64,000 nucleotides of DNA from Cheiracanthium punctorium (GCA_038373885.1 JAWZYV010001785.1:186001-250000); one strand, 5' to 3'; shown: positions 1-12,291, numbered from the stretch's first letter. The notes: generated by a model from the letters alone, not told the origin. A program made the numbers and translations.

Positions 1-2237
1 AATTCGACCTAGATTTTTTTTTATTTTATGTTTTATGCGATTTTTGGCATTTTTTCTCACCTAATTCGTAATGACGGCGGAAATTATGCTCGCAGCAAAA
101 CGGCATTTGTATCATCGGATAGAGGAGAAAATTTTCTTTTAAAAACAGTTTGTTCTGAATACGTAACATGATTTACCGATTTTTAGGAATTTTTTTACTA
201 AGCATTTGCTTCGGCGAATTGTTTCGTAAAATAATTTTAAAACTGTCGCATCTTGAATTCTATCCGTCATAACTTTTTGATATTTTGACAAATCGTGAAA
301 CATTCTTTTCTCCCTCTTTTAAAATAAAAACGAAAAAATTATGTAAATTAGATGATTTTTTATGAATTTTAATGCAGCCTAATGTTTAGAATTTAATAGC
401 ATCAACGCGATCTTACGCCATTCATTACATTGCGATCACGGCACGAGAATTTATCTTCGGTTGTTGCCACAGAAAGGATTAGAAAAAAGGGTTTTCTCAA
501 CCAATCGAGTTTTTAAATGGGATATCGGAATTTCAATTCGCAAGTGAGGATCTATGACGTCAAATGCTTTAAGATACGTAAAAATTACGCCATAATTTTA
601 ACTCATTTATTCCAGCTCTATTTTCAACACAGGGAGACGATATTTTGATTAAAATTTACTGTAGAAATAAACTAAGAAATTCACGATTATTATTATTAGA
701 AGTGGTATTTTAATCCGGTGCTTATTTAAAAATTGAAATGTCTTCACGGTGCTGAAAATGTTCATTTTAAAAATTACAAAGTTCGTTTCAAAGCGCGATA
801 TATTAAAATTTTTCTATTTACTATTTTTATTTTTGACATTTAATTATGGCGCAGACGTTGCCTAACATATGCATGCAGGCTGCGAGTATAGTTTTATTTT
901 AACGTTGAATTACGTTCCTCCATAAAGGTCCTACATAACACAAAGTTTTAATGATACCGTTTGAAAACTACTATGCGAAATATCGAAATTAACTCCCTCA
1001 ACCAACTGGGGTATCCTTTACGGCAGTCAAACAGTGACGTCATAAATTAAAAAAATGCGTGAAATTTGTAAACTCTGCAACTCTGCGCCATGTCACAATT
1101 AAAGCGGGAATAAGTAGCTCCTCGAGATTACACAGTTTGATGTTTTTCAGGAGACAGGACTATGGAGGATATAAAAGATATCGCTATATTAGATACATGG
1201 ATATTTAAAATGGCCTCCCTTGGATATTTTCTCCCCACAATAAGATGAAATGGTTTGCGGCGCTAAATACGCCAATCTTATAAAACTATGTATAAATTAA
1301 ATATATATGGAGAGTTTCCTTAATGGCAACCATTATGTGAAATGATTATTATTTATGCTAATGCGTAAATTGCAAAGAATCGCCATAGAATCAAAAGATT
1401 CCATTGGGGCCAAATAATCTAAGCTGTTTCTTTTAAGGGAGCCTTGAAGAGGGAGAAGCGAAGATAGATAGTATTAATGTACGTAATAGGTAGTATCATT
1501 AGATTCGTAAGGATAATATGAATAAATCATAATATACCACGTTAATAAATATTTCATGAAATTAAAAGTGTTTCTCCCTTTTCAACGGTTGTCTTACAAC
1601 CAACTAAACGAAAAGTAATTCTAATTTGCGTTAATATATCCCGCAGTAATTTCAACAGAGGAGATTACTTGAACTTTTTTAAAAATGAAATTCTGTTTTG
1701 TCACATGCAGATATGATTTTAGTAGTAAAATATTCGCTTATTCCCGTATGAAGAGCGGGTGCGCAGTTATCTTAAAAACATCTCTTGAAAATAGCATAAA
1801 TGAATTCAGAAGACCTCAAAACGTGTAAATACACCAAAATCTCGAAGTCGAATTTTTTCATGATTACAATACTTTCCTTATATGGTACATGTTCGGAAAG
1901 AAATAAATGGTTGTCCATTCCATGTAGTGTCTTAGGTATTTAATGCTACAACTTGAGCCTAAAAAACAGTATGATGTAGAAATAAGACATTTTGAAAGCC
2001 AGGAGATCTCTGCAAACCATTAAGCTTTCCACTTTTTTGATAGTGAATGACACTGACGTAGTTTTTTGAGTCATTATACTGCAATGATGCCAGGTTAATA
2101 CTCGTGACGTAAACTTTACATCAAGAGTCAAATAATTTTGCTCTTTTTCTTTAAATTCCACATCACGAATAAATTCGAATTACACATGTAAGGAAAATGT
2201 TCGTTTCCTACCGTGCGAAGAACGGGCACGCAGCTAG
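1..2237 (+). mobile_element. Non-autonomous Helitron, 5' end outside the window
   Basis: The right end carries a GC-rich stem (CGTGC paired with GCACG at about 2213-2230) followed by CAGCTAG and a host T, the standard Helitron 3' terminus. The body has no long open frame. The stretch from about 950 to 2230 is related to the tails of the Helitrons at 56223-57506 and 60733-64000, and most of 1-1330 matches in reverse the element at 50266-52593. A second, decayed terminus-like sequence near 1740-1775 (CCGTATGAAGAGCGGGTGCGCAG) suggests a terminus captured internally. A run of about 30 A follows at 2243-2272. Confidence 0.8.

Positions 2238-2242
<5 letters not shown>

Positions 2243-2272
<30 letters not shown>
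2243..2272 (+). repeat. Poly-A tract
   Basis: About 30 consecutive A residues lie just outside the Helitron 3' end. Helitrons do not carry poly-A, so this is a target-site feature or independent expansion. A C run follows at about 2375-2389. Confidence 0.9.
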
Positions 2273-2273
<1 letters not shown>

Positions 2274-2389
2274 ATTAGAATTTTATATTCAAAAACTTTT
2301 ATTTAACTAAGAAACTTAACTAAGAAACAGTACTGGGGAATCAATGTATATTCCTAATGAAAAACGGAGCTTCCCCCCCCCCCCCCCCT

Positions 2390-3260
2390 CTACGATGGTT
2401 TTTCTGGATCCGCCCGACTGGTTGATTGAAGAGTTTTAATGTTGAACAAAATTTGCCTTGTAGTTTTTTACATATTTGAGTAAGACTTCAAGCTGATTAG
2501 TTAAACGGTGAGGATTTGCATACGACACAGACGAACAAATAAACACTCAGATTTTCCTTTTTATTTATAAGGGTAATTGTTTATATATATTGCGGGGAAA
2601 ATATTTTTTATTCAATTTTAAACTTTTTAAAATTACCACGCGTTTAATAAGTTCGCATAGCAGATTAGAAATTTCTCTGTGGTACCTGTTATTAACCTGG
2701 ATCAATCAGTAAAGTTCATGATATTAAATCAATAATAATAAAGTTATAAATGGCTTCATTTTTAACTAGTTCGGATTTTGGTTTGGGGGTCCATGTAAGA
2801 AAACTTCAAAGTCGAAAGAGGTACGTGTGTGTATAGGTTTTGGGGGGGGGGTCCAAAAATGAGCTTCAATGGTTTAAATTCCATAAATAGTTTAATAGTT
2901 TAAATTATTTAAAAAGTTAGCATAAAGAACTTTAATGACAGTAAATAAAGAGATAAATTTTTACAGCAGAGACATGCAGCTTGCAAGTGTTCGTTTGCGC
3001 TGTACACAGAAATAGAAGAAATGTCATGTTAAGGTCCAAAGCAATGTACCATACAGCATTTCATTGAAGTGACTAAATCAGAAGCATAATTTTTCAGCAT
3101 TAAAATTTTATGGACGCAAAGTTTATTTCGGACCACAGGGAATTCAAACCCCCTCTCCTCCCCCTTCTTATATAAACTACTGCGAATAAATATTTGCACC
3201 CTGTGATTAGAAGTGACAACGAGGTATGACTGCATAGGGGAAACATAAATAGTGCAAAAG
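2390..3260. other. Unassigned AT-rich DNA with a possible hAT end
   Basis: No gene is supported. The sequence near 2400-2421 reads, on the minus strand, CCAGTCGGGCGGATCCAG, which resembles the termini of the hAT-like elements elsewhere in the window, but no partner end was found. Short open frames here lack splice context and recognisable homology. Confidence 0.4.
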
Positions 3261-3316
3261 AGCCAGGCCTAGGGCCTCTGAATTTTTTAATCGGGCCCTG
3301 CTCTTTAACACATTCA

Positions 3317-3412
3317 CAGCAAACACACACAGGTTCTCTGAACGTCTATTAATGTTCAGAAGACGTTTTCTGTACGTTAATAGACGTTCAGAGAACCTGT
3401 GTGTGTTTGCTG
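3317..3412. repeat. Perfect 36-bp-arm inverted repeat (foldback element)
   Basis: Arms 3317-3352 and 3377-3412 are exact reverse complements over 36 bp, beginning CAGCAAACACACAC, with a 24-base loop that can itself pair (CAGAA with TTCTG). The whole forms one hairpin of 96 nt. A sequence beginning CCCAGCAAACAC also occurs at 63901, suggesting a dispersed terminal motif. It could be a small MITE or a hairpin RNA source; no target duplication was identified. Confidence 0.85.
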
Positions 3413-3544
3413 GGTTGGTTGTCAGCTCAACCATTTTTATCCGGTTTTCAGCAGATTCAATTTCTGATTACGTAATTTCCGACATCAGTTTTATCAGCAC
3501 CTGATAACTTTCGCTTTTTGTACAAAGTTCGCTTTTTCCTACCT

Positions 3545-3612
3545 TATTTTGAAATTTTTTCGATAATTAATTAAAGTGTGTGTTCCCACCTTTTTTTGGA
3601 CACCCTGTATAA
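3545..3612 (+). mobile_element. Mariner-like terminal fragment
   Basis: The sequence GGACACCCTGTATAA at about 3598-3612, after a T-rich stretch, is the form commonly seen at arthropod Tc1/mariner ends. No transposase or opposite end was found next to it. Confidence 0.35.
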
Positions 3613-3656
3613 TTTGAATAGTTTTGGTTAGTTTGGTTTTTTAATCTGACGGCGTA

Positions 3657-3866
3657 AACCCTCCAAAAAAAGTATTCGAGTAAGAGAGAAATTTCCTATT
3701 TTAGATTTGCGAATAATAATTGAGCTTTGAAAAACGCACAACTTGGCAGAAATATGGAAAGTCATATTTATGCATATCCTAGTTCATATTCTATGATAAA
3801 TAATTTTTAATATACGAAACTAACGTAGGAAATTTATCTCTTACTCGAATACTTTTTTGGAGGGTG
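3657..3866. mobile_element. Tc1/mariner-type MITE with about 38-bp terminal inverted repeats
   Basis: Both ends carry near-identical inverted repeats (ACCCTCCAAAAAA followed by GTATTCGAGTAAGAG and AAATTTCCTA), with small differences. TA dinucleotides flank the element at 3655-3656 and 3867-3868. The 210-bp body has no coding capacity. TA flanks and length fit a Tc1/mariner-mobilised MITE. Confidence 0.8.
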
Positions 3867-4338
3867 TATTTAAAATTAGATTGTCTTAATAATTATTATT
3901 AGATTTTGTGTTGAATGAGTGCACATCTCAGTTTTAATAGAAATTAAGTTTTCTTTAATCATCTGAAACTGCATAATGAATTCAGCCGATTGCTCCGCCA
4001 CACAGCCTCGTGTAGTCGAGACTGAACTGCGTCCGAGTGTTCTCGATTATTCATTGTTTTCTCACGGCGTGACACGTTTCTGTAACTACAAACGCTGGTT
4101 TTCTCCCCAGTCAACCACTAATGTATAAAATCCGTATGTGTTCGTTCGTCTAATGAATCCCGTTTATGATACGTAAACAGCTTGGAGGCAAACCTCCCCA
4201 AACGCTGTGGTGACCGCAATAAGAGCTCTCACTAATTGAGCAGAGTTGTCATTCGCTTTATTATGTTTTTCCCATTCTTGTTGCATAATGAGGCAGTCCC
4301 TCATAAACATTAGCCGTATCGACATGTGGTCCGTTTTT

Positions 4339-4341
<3 letters not shown>

Positions 4342-4371
<30 letters not shown>
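4342..4371 (+). repeat. Poly-T tract
   Basis: About 30 consecutive T residues. It could be the tail of a minus-strand retroposed sequence or simple slippage; no SINE or LINE body was recognised on its right. Confidence 0.85.
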
Positions 4372-4615
4372 CATCCAGGTTAATTCCCCGGGCTAAGCCG
4401 AGACTGTATTGTGTATCATTTGAATGATGAAAACGCCTCTATGATTATACTTAAAAAAAAAAAATAACAGCATATAAATAAAAGCCGAGAGATTAACGAT
4501 TCCAGGTTGTACCAATTCAGAATAAAATGCTTGTACGGTAGTTATGCTTGCAGACTAACATCGTTCGAACAATCGGGTTGAAACTTTGTGCAGATTATGT
4601 AAAAAGATATGGAGA

Positions 4616-4665
4616 TTGTGGCCATCCCATCATTGTACCATAATGTACAATGATGGGACGGTCAC
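4616..4665. repeat. Hairpin with perfect 14-bp stem
   Basis: TCCCATCATTGTAC (4625-4638) and its exact reverse complement (4645-4658) are separated by six bases, and pairing continues imperfectly outward. No terminus or target duplication was identified, so the class is unknown. Confidence 0.7.
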
Positions 4666-5049
4666 AAAATTTTGAAATCCACTCGTTCTCAATTTACGGC
4701 AATTTTCAGCTGCAGAAAGCTTCCTCAATACCCGATTCGTATTATTTTTCAAGAGTTTAATTTATCGCGTTAAATGTCAACTTAGTAATTTTTATATTTT
4801 AAGTGAGCTCGGAATAGTTATTACCAAGACCTGAAGATTGGGTTTTTCACATGACCAATAAATAAACGAAGCATGCCAATGGACCATGGATCGTGATTTG
4901 ATCCAGTTTTCAAATGCTCACTTTGAGATTGCATAGCAAATCAGATTACAACTACTTTGTCACGGCACGTGGCAAAGACCATCCTCTCGATTTCGTGTAG
5001 CTGTACAACGAAAATATGGAAGTGTTTTTTAAGAATTTTTTGGAGTTAC

Positions 5050-5300
5050 CCTATGTATGAGCCCTAATCGCCTACTAAAACTGTTTTATAATCTTCGCCA
5101 AGCATATTCCAACTATACTTCATTTTAAATACTGTTTGGAATGTGCATCATAATCCATGAGTGAGCTGTGTTTGTCTTTCTTGCTCCCCGAAACACTTCT
5201 TCAGAATTGAAATCTATATTAAAATCGCCTGCCAAAACTATTTAACAATCTACGCAATGGCATATTCTAACTATACTTTTCCTTCGCAATAATCTGTCGC
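5050..5300 (+). repeat. Diverged tandem repeat, related to 23450-23640
   Basis: Two diverged units share the phrase CGCCTACTAAAACTGTTTTA followed by an AATCT...CATATTCCAACTATACTT block. A closely related copy, including the phrase about ATGTGCATCATAATCCATGAGTG, is at 23450-23640. The family is not recognised and no open frame spans it. Confidence 0.6.
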
Positions 5301-7430
5301 GTTTGCCAGTTTCTATCGAAATTTTAAAGATATCGCCAAACTTGGTTCAGTTTTGAAGACATTTTTTTGGCACCAAACTCGGCGATCAATCATCGAAAAT
5401 TGCAAACCTTGGTGTCTTTCAACATTTCATTCAATCAGTTCTAGGCGATAGCCAAGTGACTGCCTAGCACCAATATTACCTAAACTAGTGAAAAAGCTTT
5501 TTGAAGCTTTTGTAGCGGCATTTTTGGGATTTGCGTATGGCAGGGCTGACCCTAATGGAATCTGGAAATATTTTCATTTAAGACAAATTTCCATTTTATA
5601 GAGGGTATGTTCAAAACAATTTTACTGCGAGCTTCTTACTGTCAAAATTTTGTAACAATGAAATCTTATTTTCATGTTTTGCTAGTGAAATCCCTAATAA
5701 GAGCCTGGAACCCCCAACCCTCCTCATCTCCTCCTTCCTAAATTTTAAGTTGGCGACGCCTATGCCTTCAAACATGTTGAAAACATCACTGAAATGTGAA
5801 TACGCTATTCGGGACGCGTTTTTGAAGAAATGACCTGGCCAACTTTAACAAAAAAAAAATGTATTTTACATTAACCGATATGAAACCTTAAAAGAATTTA
5901 GCCAAAATTGGACAAAAAACCAGCAGCTATTTCATTTTTCATACTAGCCAACAGCTTCGGAAATTAGCCATAATTAGCTAATAAACGAGTGGCTAAAAAC
6001 TTTTTTTTTTCTTTTTAGCCAGCAGCTTCTGAAATTAGCCAAAATGACTAAAATTAGCCACATCTGGCAATCCTGTCCGAGCGCATAAACGACGTCGGCA
6101 CTACATCTGCAGCTAGGCCACTCGAACCTATGCAAATGGATGATGTAATCGCTTCTATATCAACGCCAGATTTTATAAGCATCGATCTTGTACCATCGCT
6201 GATTATGAAGATACATTGGGCAGCAGGTAGCGCACGTATCACTCACTACTACGTTTGTCAACAATCCATTCGGACCTAAGTGTAATGCGTGTGAGAGTCT
6301 ATTGTTTCTGCGCTCATTGAAGCCACCAAAGGAAAAACATTTACCGCTGTTCAGTAATATTTTCCCAGATGAGACATCAAACTGTGTGGTACGATTTAAC
6401 GTTTACCAGAAATCTCGATGTATCCTGAATGCCAGTTGTTTCGCACTTTTCGTATCACAGATCTATCAGTTATAACAGTAATGCTTTGTTTACTTGATTT
6501 CTTTCCTAAACCCAATGAAACTCACAGAAAATATTACTCGTTATGTACACGTATTCACGTAAAACACATGGCCGTGTCCACGTCACAGACCCCCGACGAA
6601 CGTATTCCATTATGAACGCCCCACTTTCCTTCCAACTCCAAAAAAGCATTTCTTTTATGAGGATGCAAGTGGAACAATGTTTCAAGAAGTTCGTCAAACG
6701 CCGTGGGAAGGTGTTCAGTTCCGCTTATTGTGCAGTCAATGACGAACAGAAAAAGGTGGGTCTAATATTATATTTTTATTCATCCGCCTAGACCTTTTTT
6801 GTCACTTGGTACTTCCTACGACTCTTGATGAACTTTGACAGATATCCGAGTTTGGAAGGTTAAACGACCTCTCTGTATAACCTGGAAGTTCAAGAGGTCG
6901 ACGAAATTCGGTAGATATTACGTACGGTACATGCCTTTATAAGACAGGTTTCCACTGTACCAAGTCAATTTTTTTTTTCACGATTTCGCGAGTCATCATT
7001 ACTGTTTGAGGAAACTGTATATCCAGAACCTGATTCTTGTACAGGGCTACTAGGCCATGGACTGAGGCTAAGGGTAGGTTAGTGAGATGAACGTGAAATC
7101 TGTAGACAAAATGTTTTCTCTCTCTCCCCTCCCCGCCCCATTAGTCAGCGCGTGAAACTTACGAGTACTCAGAAGACAGAAAATAAAGATCCAAAAATCT
7201 TGGTATGACGAATTTCAAGGTACCGAAGATCTCACAACTATTTTGGTGTAGATATATTTAACAAAAGATAGAAGTGGGGAAGGGTCCCTCTTAAAAGGAT
7301 GATGGTGATATTTTTATAAAGAGTAACTCAGAAGGCCAATGTCTGGTTTAGAGCATTAAATGGAATGTCTTTTGACTCCTGACCCAACTGATAGTTGAGA
7401 AACAACAAACTATGCTTCAAATTTTAGATC
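5300..7430. other. Stretch without a supported gene
   Basis: Mostly AT-rich DNA. A short reiteration of AAATTAGCCA-type phrases occurs at 5900-6065. Small open frames at 6054-6242 (minus) and 6418-6791 (plus) lie in moderately GC-rich sequence, but they have no recognisable domain and no splice or start context. I do not call them genes. Confidence 0.4.
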
Positions 7431-7439
7431 TTCGTCGGT

Positions 7440-7680
7440 GGCAATCATTCACAGGCCACTAGAAGCCTGGAACAGGGAACTGAAAATAAAGTAAACTTTA
7501 TGGAGAGGGTGCCATAGCTTTAAAAGATTCGTTCGTGATGGGTATGCCAAGTTCGAAAATGGAAATTTTGGCCTCAAGGATGCACCTCGTTCTGACCATC
7601 GTTCGATGACGAGCAATTAAACCAACTTTTGCAGGAAAATTCAGGTCAAACGACAAGGGAGAATACATTATTAATTAGTT
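7440..7680 (+). pseudogene. Mariner transposase fragment, frameshifted
   Basis: Reading from 7549 gives KFENGNFGLKDAPRSDHRS, which matches the conserved mariner N-terminal block (arginine/phenylalanine-rich helix, then F-x-N-G-N-F-x-L-x-D-A-P-R-S-G-R). After a frameshift near 7605 the reading DEQLNQLLQENSGQTTRE continues the same domain at the expected spacing. Upstream sequence encodes RFVRDGYA before the block. Stops and the frameshift show it is dead. The catalytic D,D34D region was not found, so the copy is truncated. Confidence 0.8.
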
Positions 7681-7699
7681 GTTAATTTTTATTGAGAAA

Positions 7700-9900
7700 T
7701 AAACTTTTGAAAAAGTTTTTTAAAAAATGGCGGGAAATTAGCTGCCAATCTAATGCATAGTTTTCAAAAGTAGAAATGTTCCATCACAGTTTCTAAGAAA
7801 AAGGATTTGTTTCCGGAGTATGCATTTCAATGGGAATTTCATTTTAAAAAGGAATATTCACAAAATACAGCCGAAATCCATAATTTTGCAGGCAAATTTC
7901 AACGCAATTATGAACGCCCTACTATTTTCCTTTCGCCTGTTTTAACCGAAAATCTGCGTTATGTCCAATCCACGACTGAATCCATTCCCGAGTAGACCCT
8001 GACAGACAGTCGAATCGGATGACTTAACTGCCACGACTGGCCTTGTGACCGTCCTAGTCAAGTGCATGTTATGTGCTCACATACACATATTCGTCATGGG
8101 ATAAGTTGCGGAAATAGACGGCCGTGTCAGGTGCCGTCATTTCACGCACCGACGGCGGCCGTAAAACAACTGCTTCTTATAAGATAACTTCTGCGAATAA
8201 ATTATCCCCGTAAGATCCTACTTTGAATGAGTAATGAGATGCATTGATATGCAAAAAAGCGCGGGTGTTATTTTTAGTTGCAGCCTTCGTAACAGTGCGT
8301 CGGTGCAGCTGTTATACTTTTTTATTTTGTATTTTTCCTTGTATGTTGACGGATGGCATGGATGGTTGGCCAAAGGTAAGCACTACAAACATACTGTCTA
8401 CGATGGATACGGAACAATTACATCCGCTCTTATATTAAACGAGGAATGTTTGTGTGTGTGTGTGTGTGTATGTCCGAACGATCTCGAAAACTGGTCTACG
8501 GATTCTTTTTAAATTTCGTACCTGGGGTGTTTTTGGGCCCCTGAAACGATTGAGCGAGGTCAATTGATTGAAAAAACTCTAAAACGCTCAAAATTTAAAA
8601 TTTAAAAATTTATGGACGGTAGCGCCATCTATTGAGCGTTTGAAAAAGTTTAATTGATGCAATCTTCCTAAAAGGGACGCTCAAATAAGTTTGGGGCGGA
8701 TTAAAAAATACACGCCATCGATATATAATAGTAAAAATTAATTTCGCAAAGAAACAAAATAAATGGAACTTGATATTCAGTACACAGACAAATAAATATT
8801 TTAGTAACTAGATATATTACACCATTCAGCTACATAAATTTGTTTAGAATTAAAAAGTTATTTTTATTTCAAAATATCGTCCTGGCAACCAGCGAAAGAA
8901 AAAGCGAAAAGAGTCTTCGTTGCCATCCCCGCAAGCACCTTGATGTATGTAAATAATTTAATTATTCTTAATTCACAGTTATTAATACAAAACTACTCGT
9001 AAATCTTATGTGAAAAATTGCCTGAATTTATTACAATTGTAACTAACGTAAAGCTAAATTTATTTTAGCGTATATACTAAAACAATAAATATTTTTCATG
9101 TATTTTATTGATCCATATGATGCGAATTTCAAAAGTGCATAAAAGTTTCAGCTTAGCCGAATAATTTAAATGAAAATGACACCCTTTTCAGTCATTCACA
9201 GTATGAAAAAAGATCCTGTGACGTAACATGAAAATTCCATTTTTTTTAAAATAACGGCACTAGGTTGAATTCTATTTTAACTGCCTTATTCCGCCAAGTT
9301 GACGATAAATATTTAAATGTAGTTACCCTGACGATTTTTTCTTTTTTTTTTTAATGGATCAACCGTTTATAATGAAACGATGTTCGAAACTCCGATGAAA
9401 AAATGATACGATCGATTCCTAAATTGGGCTCGCAGCCGATATTCAAATTAATTTTGCAGATGATCAGCCATCAGTTTAGTTTTCATTCACTGCAGTTGAT
9501 GATTTCAACTCATTTATTTTATCATCGTACGGACAACCTTTTAAAAGTTGCGGGCAGAACTTTACGATAGTGGCCTCCTGGGCCTGACTTCAGGATGTTA
9601 GCGAAATCGCGGGTCGTATAATTCGGATTTATATGGAAGTTTGAATGTTTTATATAGGTTTTATACAGGGTTTTGACTTGTTCTGAGGGCTGGTCCAAAA
9701 GCCATGGCGGGCCCCATCCGGCCGCAGGCTGGGAGTTGTCCATATGTGGAAGCAGTAAATTGGGACGCTTAAATCTGGTTACTAAGATTTTTTCTAATAA
9801 ATTTTCAATTCTTATTTAGACGTGGATTAGACTGTGTTGTGTACTATCATTAAACTAAAGGATAAAGCCCTTTGTGGAGACAATTACAGCGGGCGATAGA
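7700..9900. other. Stretch without a supported gene
   Basis: A GT microsatellite is at 8450-8468, followed by AT-rich DNA. Short open frames at 7807-7995, 8234-8512 and 9522-9743 (minus) have no recognisable homology. The GC-rich patch at 9530-9745 stands out from its surroundings but could not be assigned. Confidence 0.4.
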
Positions 9901-9925
9901 ATGTCTACACTCAGAATATTTAATA

Positions 9926-10525
9926 TTTACCCACTTAAAATCAAATAACTTCATATTCAATTTTTATTATACATCGAAATTCGAATTGTATAATCTGCAG
10001 AAACATTTCGTATTCGAAACATTTCGTTTGGTATCAACATCCTCTCCTATATCCATGCTTAATGCATAGAAAACCGTTTTATTTTTGAAAAAAAGTTAAA
10101 CTGAGTAGTAATTTAGAAAAGCTATCTTAAGCGAATTGGAATCGTAATTTTTCCTCCAAAGCCTGATAACCGTGACTTCAATGTAACGTCAATGTCACTT
10201 GCAATAGATAATTCTGACACTCAAATGATTAGTTTTTTTTATTCTCTTAAATGAAATAGAGCTAAAAATACAAAAACACTTAAAAATCAGGGAACGGGTG
10301 GATTATCAGATTTTTTCTTTATTTTTTTTTCTTTCCTCTTTTTCTTTTTTTTTTTTACATAATTATGATAATTTTCAGGCTGATCGCACCAACGAACCGT
10401 GTAAATTTTAAGTTATTAGACAATACATTTTTAATCTGTTTGGATGCTAAAAGTTTTATTTTGAGTGGTTGAACTGGAATTGTGACAGAGTCAGGGATCA
10501 ACGTAACTATATAGGAGCGATTATT
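9926..10525. repeat. Unclassified dispersed repeat, copy 1 (pair with 15826-16440)
   Basis: This region aligns with 15826-16440 along its length: shared blocks include AATAACTTCATATTCAATTT, an AACGGG(T/A)GGATT(A/T)TCAGATTTTT block and a terminal GAGTCAGGGATCA followed by ACTATATA. The GGTGGATTT/CAGA phrase also appears in the minus-strand Helitron near 52440. On the minus strand the right edge reads A then TC, so a decayed Helitron-like 5' end is possible. Confidence 0.55.
10320..10360 (+). repeat. T-rich low-complexity tract
   Basis: T-rich sequence with scattered C, with no coding or structural signal. Confidence 0.7.
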
Positions 10526-10959
10526 TTTGATTTATTCAAGGTTGGAAGTCCATTTTCTTCAGTCCCTTCGTTTGTTCTATTATTGTCAACGTTTAAGTAG
10601 TTGTTAGGGTTATTATTAAAGAATATTTTTGATCTATTCTGTTTTTGATTTCATGATTTCGAAGTGTCCTTTTGTACTAATAATTTAAATTGTGTTACAC
10701 TTTTTATTTTCTTAAGCGTGAGTTTATAAAATAAAATTATGTTTAAAGCATATTTATGTAAGATTATACTGTTATGGCATCTATATTTATGTATCTATAA
10801 GATTGAATTTACGTTTGTAGAATTTGTTTATGCATGATGTATTTTCTTTGAATTAGAAAAAAATAAGTATTTTATGTTTGAATTGAAGCACTATAGAGAA
10901 ATTTACAATTTCAATCGTAAAGAATTATCATAATAGATGTATTATAAAGACGTAAATGC

Positions 10960-11860
10960 ATGAAAGTGTAGCTCAAAAACGAGCTGTGGAAACATATGAT
11001 CACCGACAGCAGCACTTAGCCCAAATGTGTGAACGTGCAGTTCAAACACAAGCAGATGAAACAGATGATTAGTATTTGGAAGGAGAACGACATGGAACAG
11101 CTAGACGTCGACAAATACTTCGGGTAAACAGTCTAAGTATCTACAAAGCTGCCACAAATGTGGGTACTTATTATCATAGTTTAAAACTTTTTAACATGGA
11201 TTGCATTCACCCTGGAGCTTTGCATTTTTCTGAAGAGTAAAAACAAAAATTAGCCGAAACCATTTTGGGGACTGTAAGATGATGTAGGACATTCCGAATT
11301 TCCTAATGAATTGGTGTGGTTGTTTCTTCGATGTCACACACATTTCAAAGAATTCGAAATTTGAAAGCATACTTTACAATGGCTTTGTTCACAGTATATG
11401 ATGAGTAAAACTATTCACGATTTTGGTGTGTACTGCTACGTTGCGAACAGTGTATAACAGACTTGATGAATTTTTTTTATAAACTCATTCATCTGACAGT
11501 TCAACCAACTCAAATTCTTGATGCTGAATTTGAACGTCCTCAATGTTCACAGATATATTTCTGAAGTAATGAAGACGCTGTTAGTGAATGCATCGCCCAA
11601 GATCTTCGCTGATACCCTCGCTGATCTGCTACAGAAGGAAAGGAGGCACCTTACGTTAAACTACTTTTTGCTCAACTCTGATGGCACCGACCATCGAATA
11701 TTTAGCATCCCTCTTCAAAACAAAGTATATGCCATTGTAACATTGAATGCCGACCAAAGCTTACCTAATAATGTATGGGTGATCCGACAGCGATGAAAAT
11801 CTTTGGCAACCATGAAGATTATTGATACGTTCCAAGGCATTTACGTATTCATTATTTTAC
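10960..11860 (+). pseudogene. Decayed Helitron protein gene, N-terminal region
   Basis: Several frames read as pieces of one Helitron Rep/helicase ORF in the right order. Near 10972-11110 is an Arg/Gln/Glu-rich repeat of the type RxxQxxxETDxQ found in front of many Helitron proteins. Near 11160-11240 is YYHSLKLFNMDCIHPGALHF, like the conserved H-S-L-G-x-M-x-x-x-C-x-H-C-x-A-L-H-F zinc-binding stretch with the second Cys changed to Pro. Next come FPNELVWLF, GVYCYVANSVYNR near 11430, and QILDAEFERPQ near 11507. The open frame at 11518-11796 then gives DHRIFSIPLQNKVYAIV and NNVWVIRQR, the segment that normally precedes the Rep domain. Stops and frameshifts separate the pieces. The HUH nuclease and helicase motifs were not found. 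Confidence 0.72.
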
Positions 11861-12291
11861 ACTTAAGGAGCCTTTAGATTCTGAGCATGGCTCGGTAACC
11901 TGGTACTAAATACTTAATCATGATTGTGCATACTTTCCCACCGCAGGAAATAGGGATGAATGCGAGACGAGATTTACAGCTTTTTTGCGCGAGACAGAAA
12001 TTTACACCTTTTTTGTTACAACTTTCTTTCGATAGAAGACGAGACAGAGATTAACAGCTTATTTGCAAGACGAGACAAACATTTTTAGCATTACAATATA
12101 GGGATTTTGCGAGAACAGACAACGCTTTTCGGCTGTTTTGCGAAACAAGCAGGCCTATTTTTCATCTCGCATCCATTACGAGCAAGAAAAGTATAGCCCC
12201 AGACGACTTTTAAATGGCTATTCTCTTTAAAAGGCGATAGATGTCACGGGACTTTCGAACAGCTCTAAAAACAATGATTTTAAACACGTAA

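Noticed and set aside
3261..3302. Small hAT-like element at the CAGGCC...GGGCCCTG hairpin
   Set aside because: The flanks are inverted rather than directly repeated, so no target duplication supports insertion.
6054..6791. Possible small exons
   Set aside because: No recognisable domain, no conserved splice context and low length; composition alone is not enough.
8450..8560. Helitron 5' end after the GT repeat
   Set aside because: The GT tract and following phrase resemble Helitron starts only in general composition, and no TC start or matching 3' end was found.
11518..11796. Independent 92-codon gene
   Set aside because: Its peptide fits a segment of a decayed Helitron protein, with matching pieces upstream in other frames.
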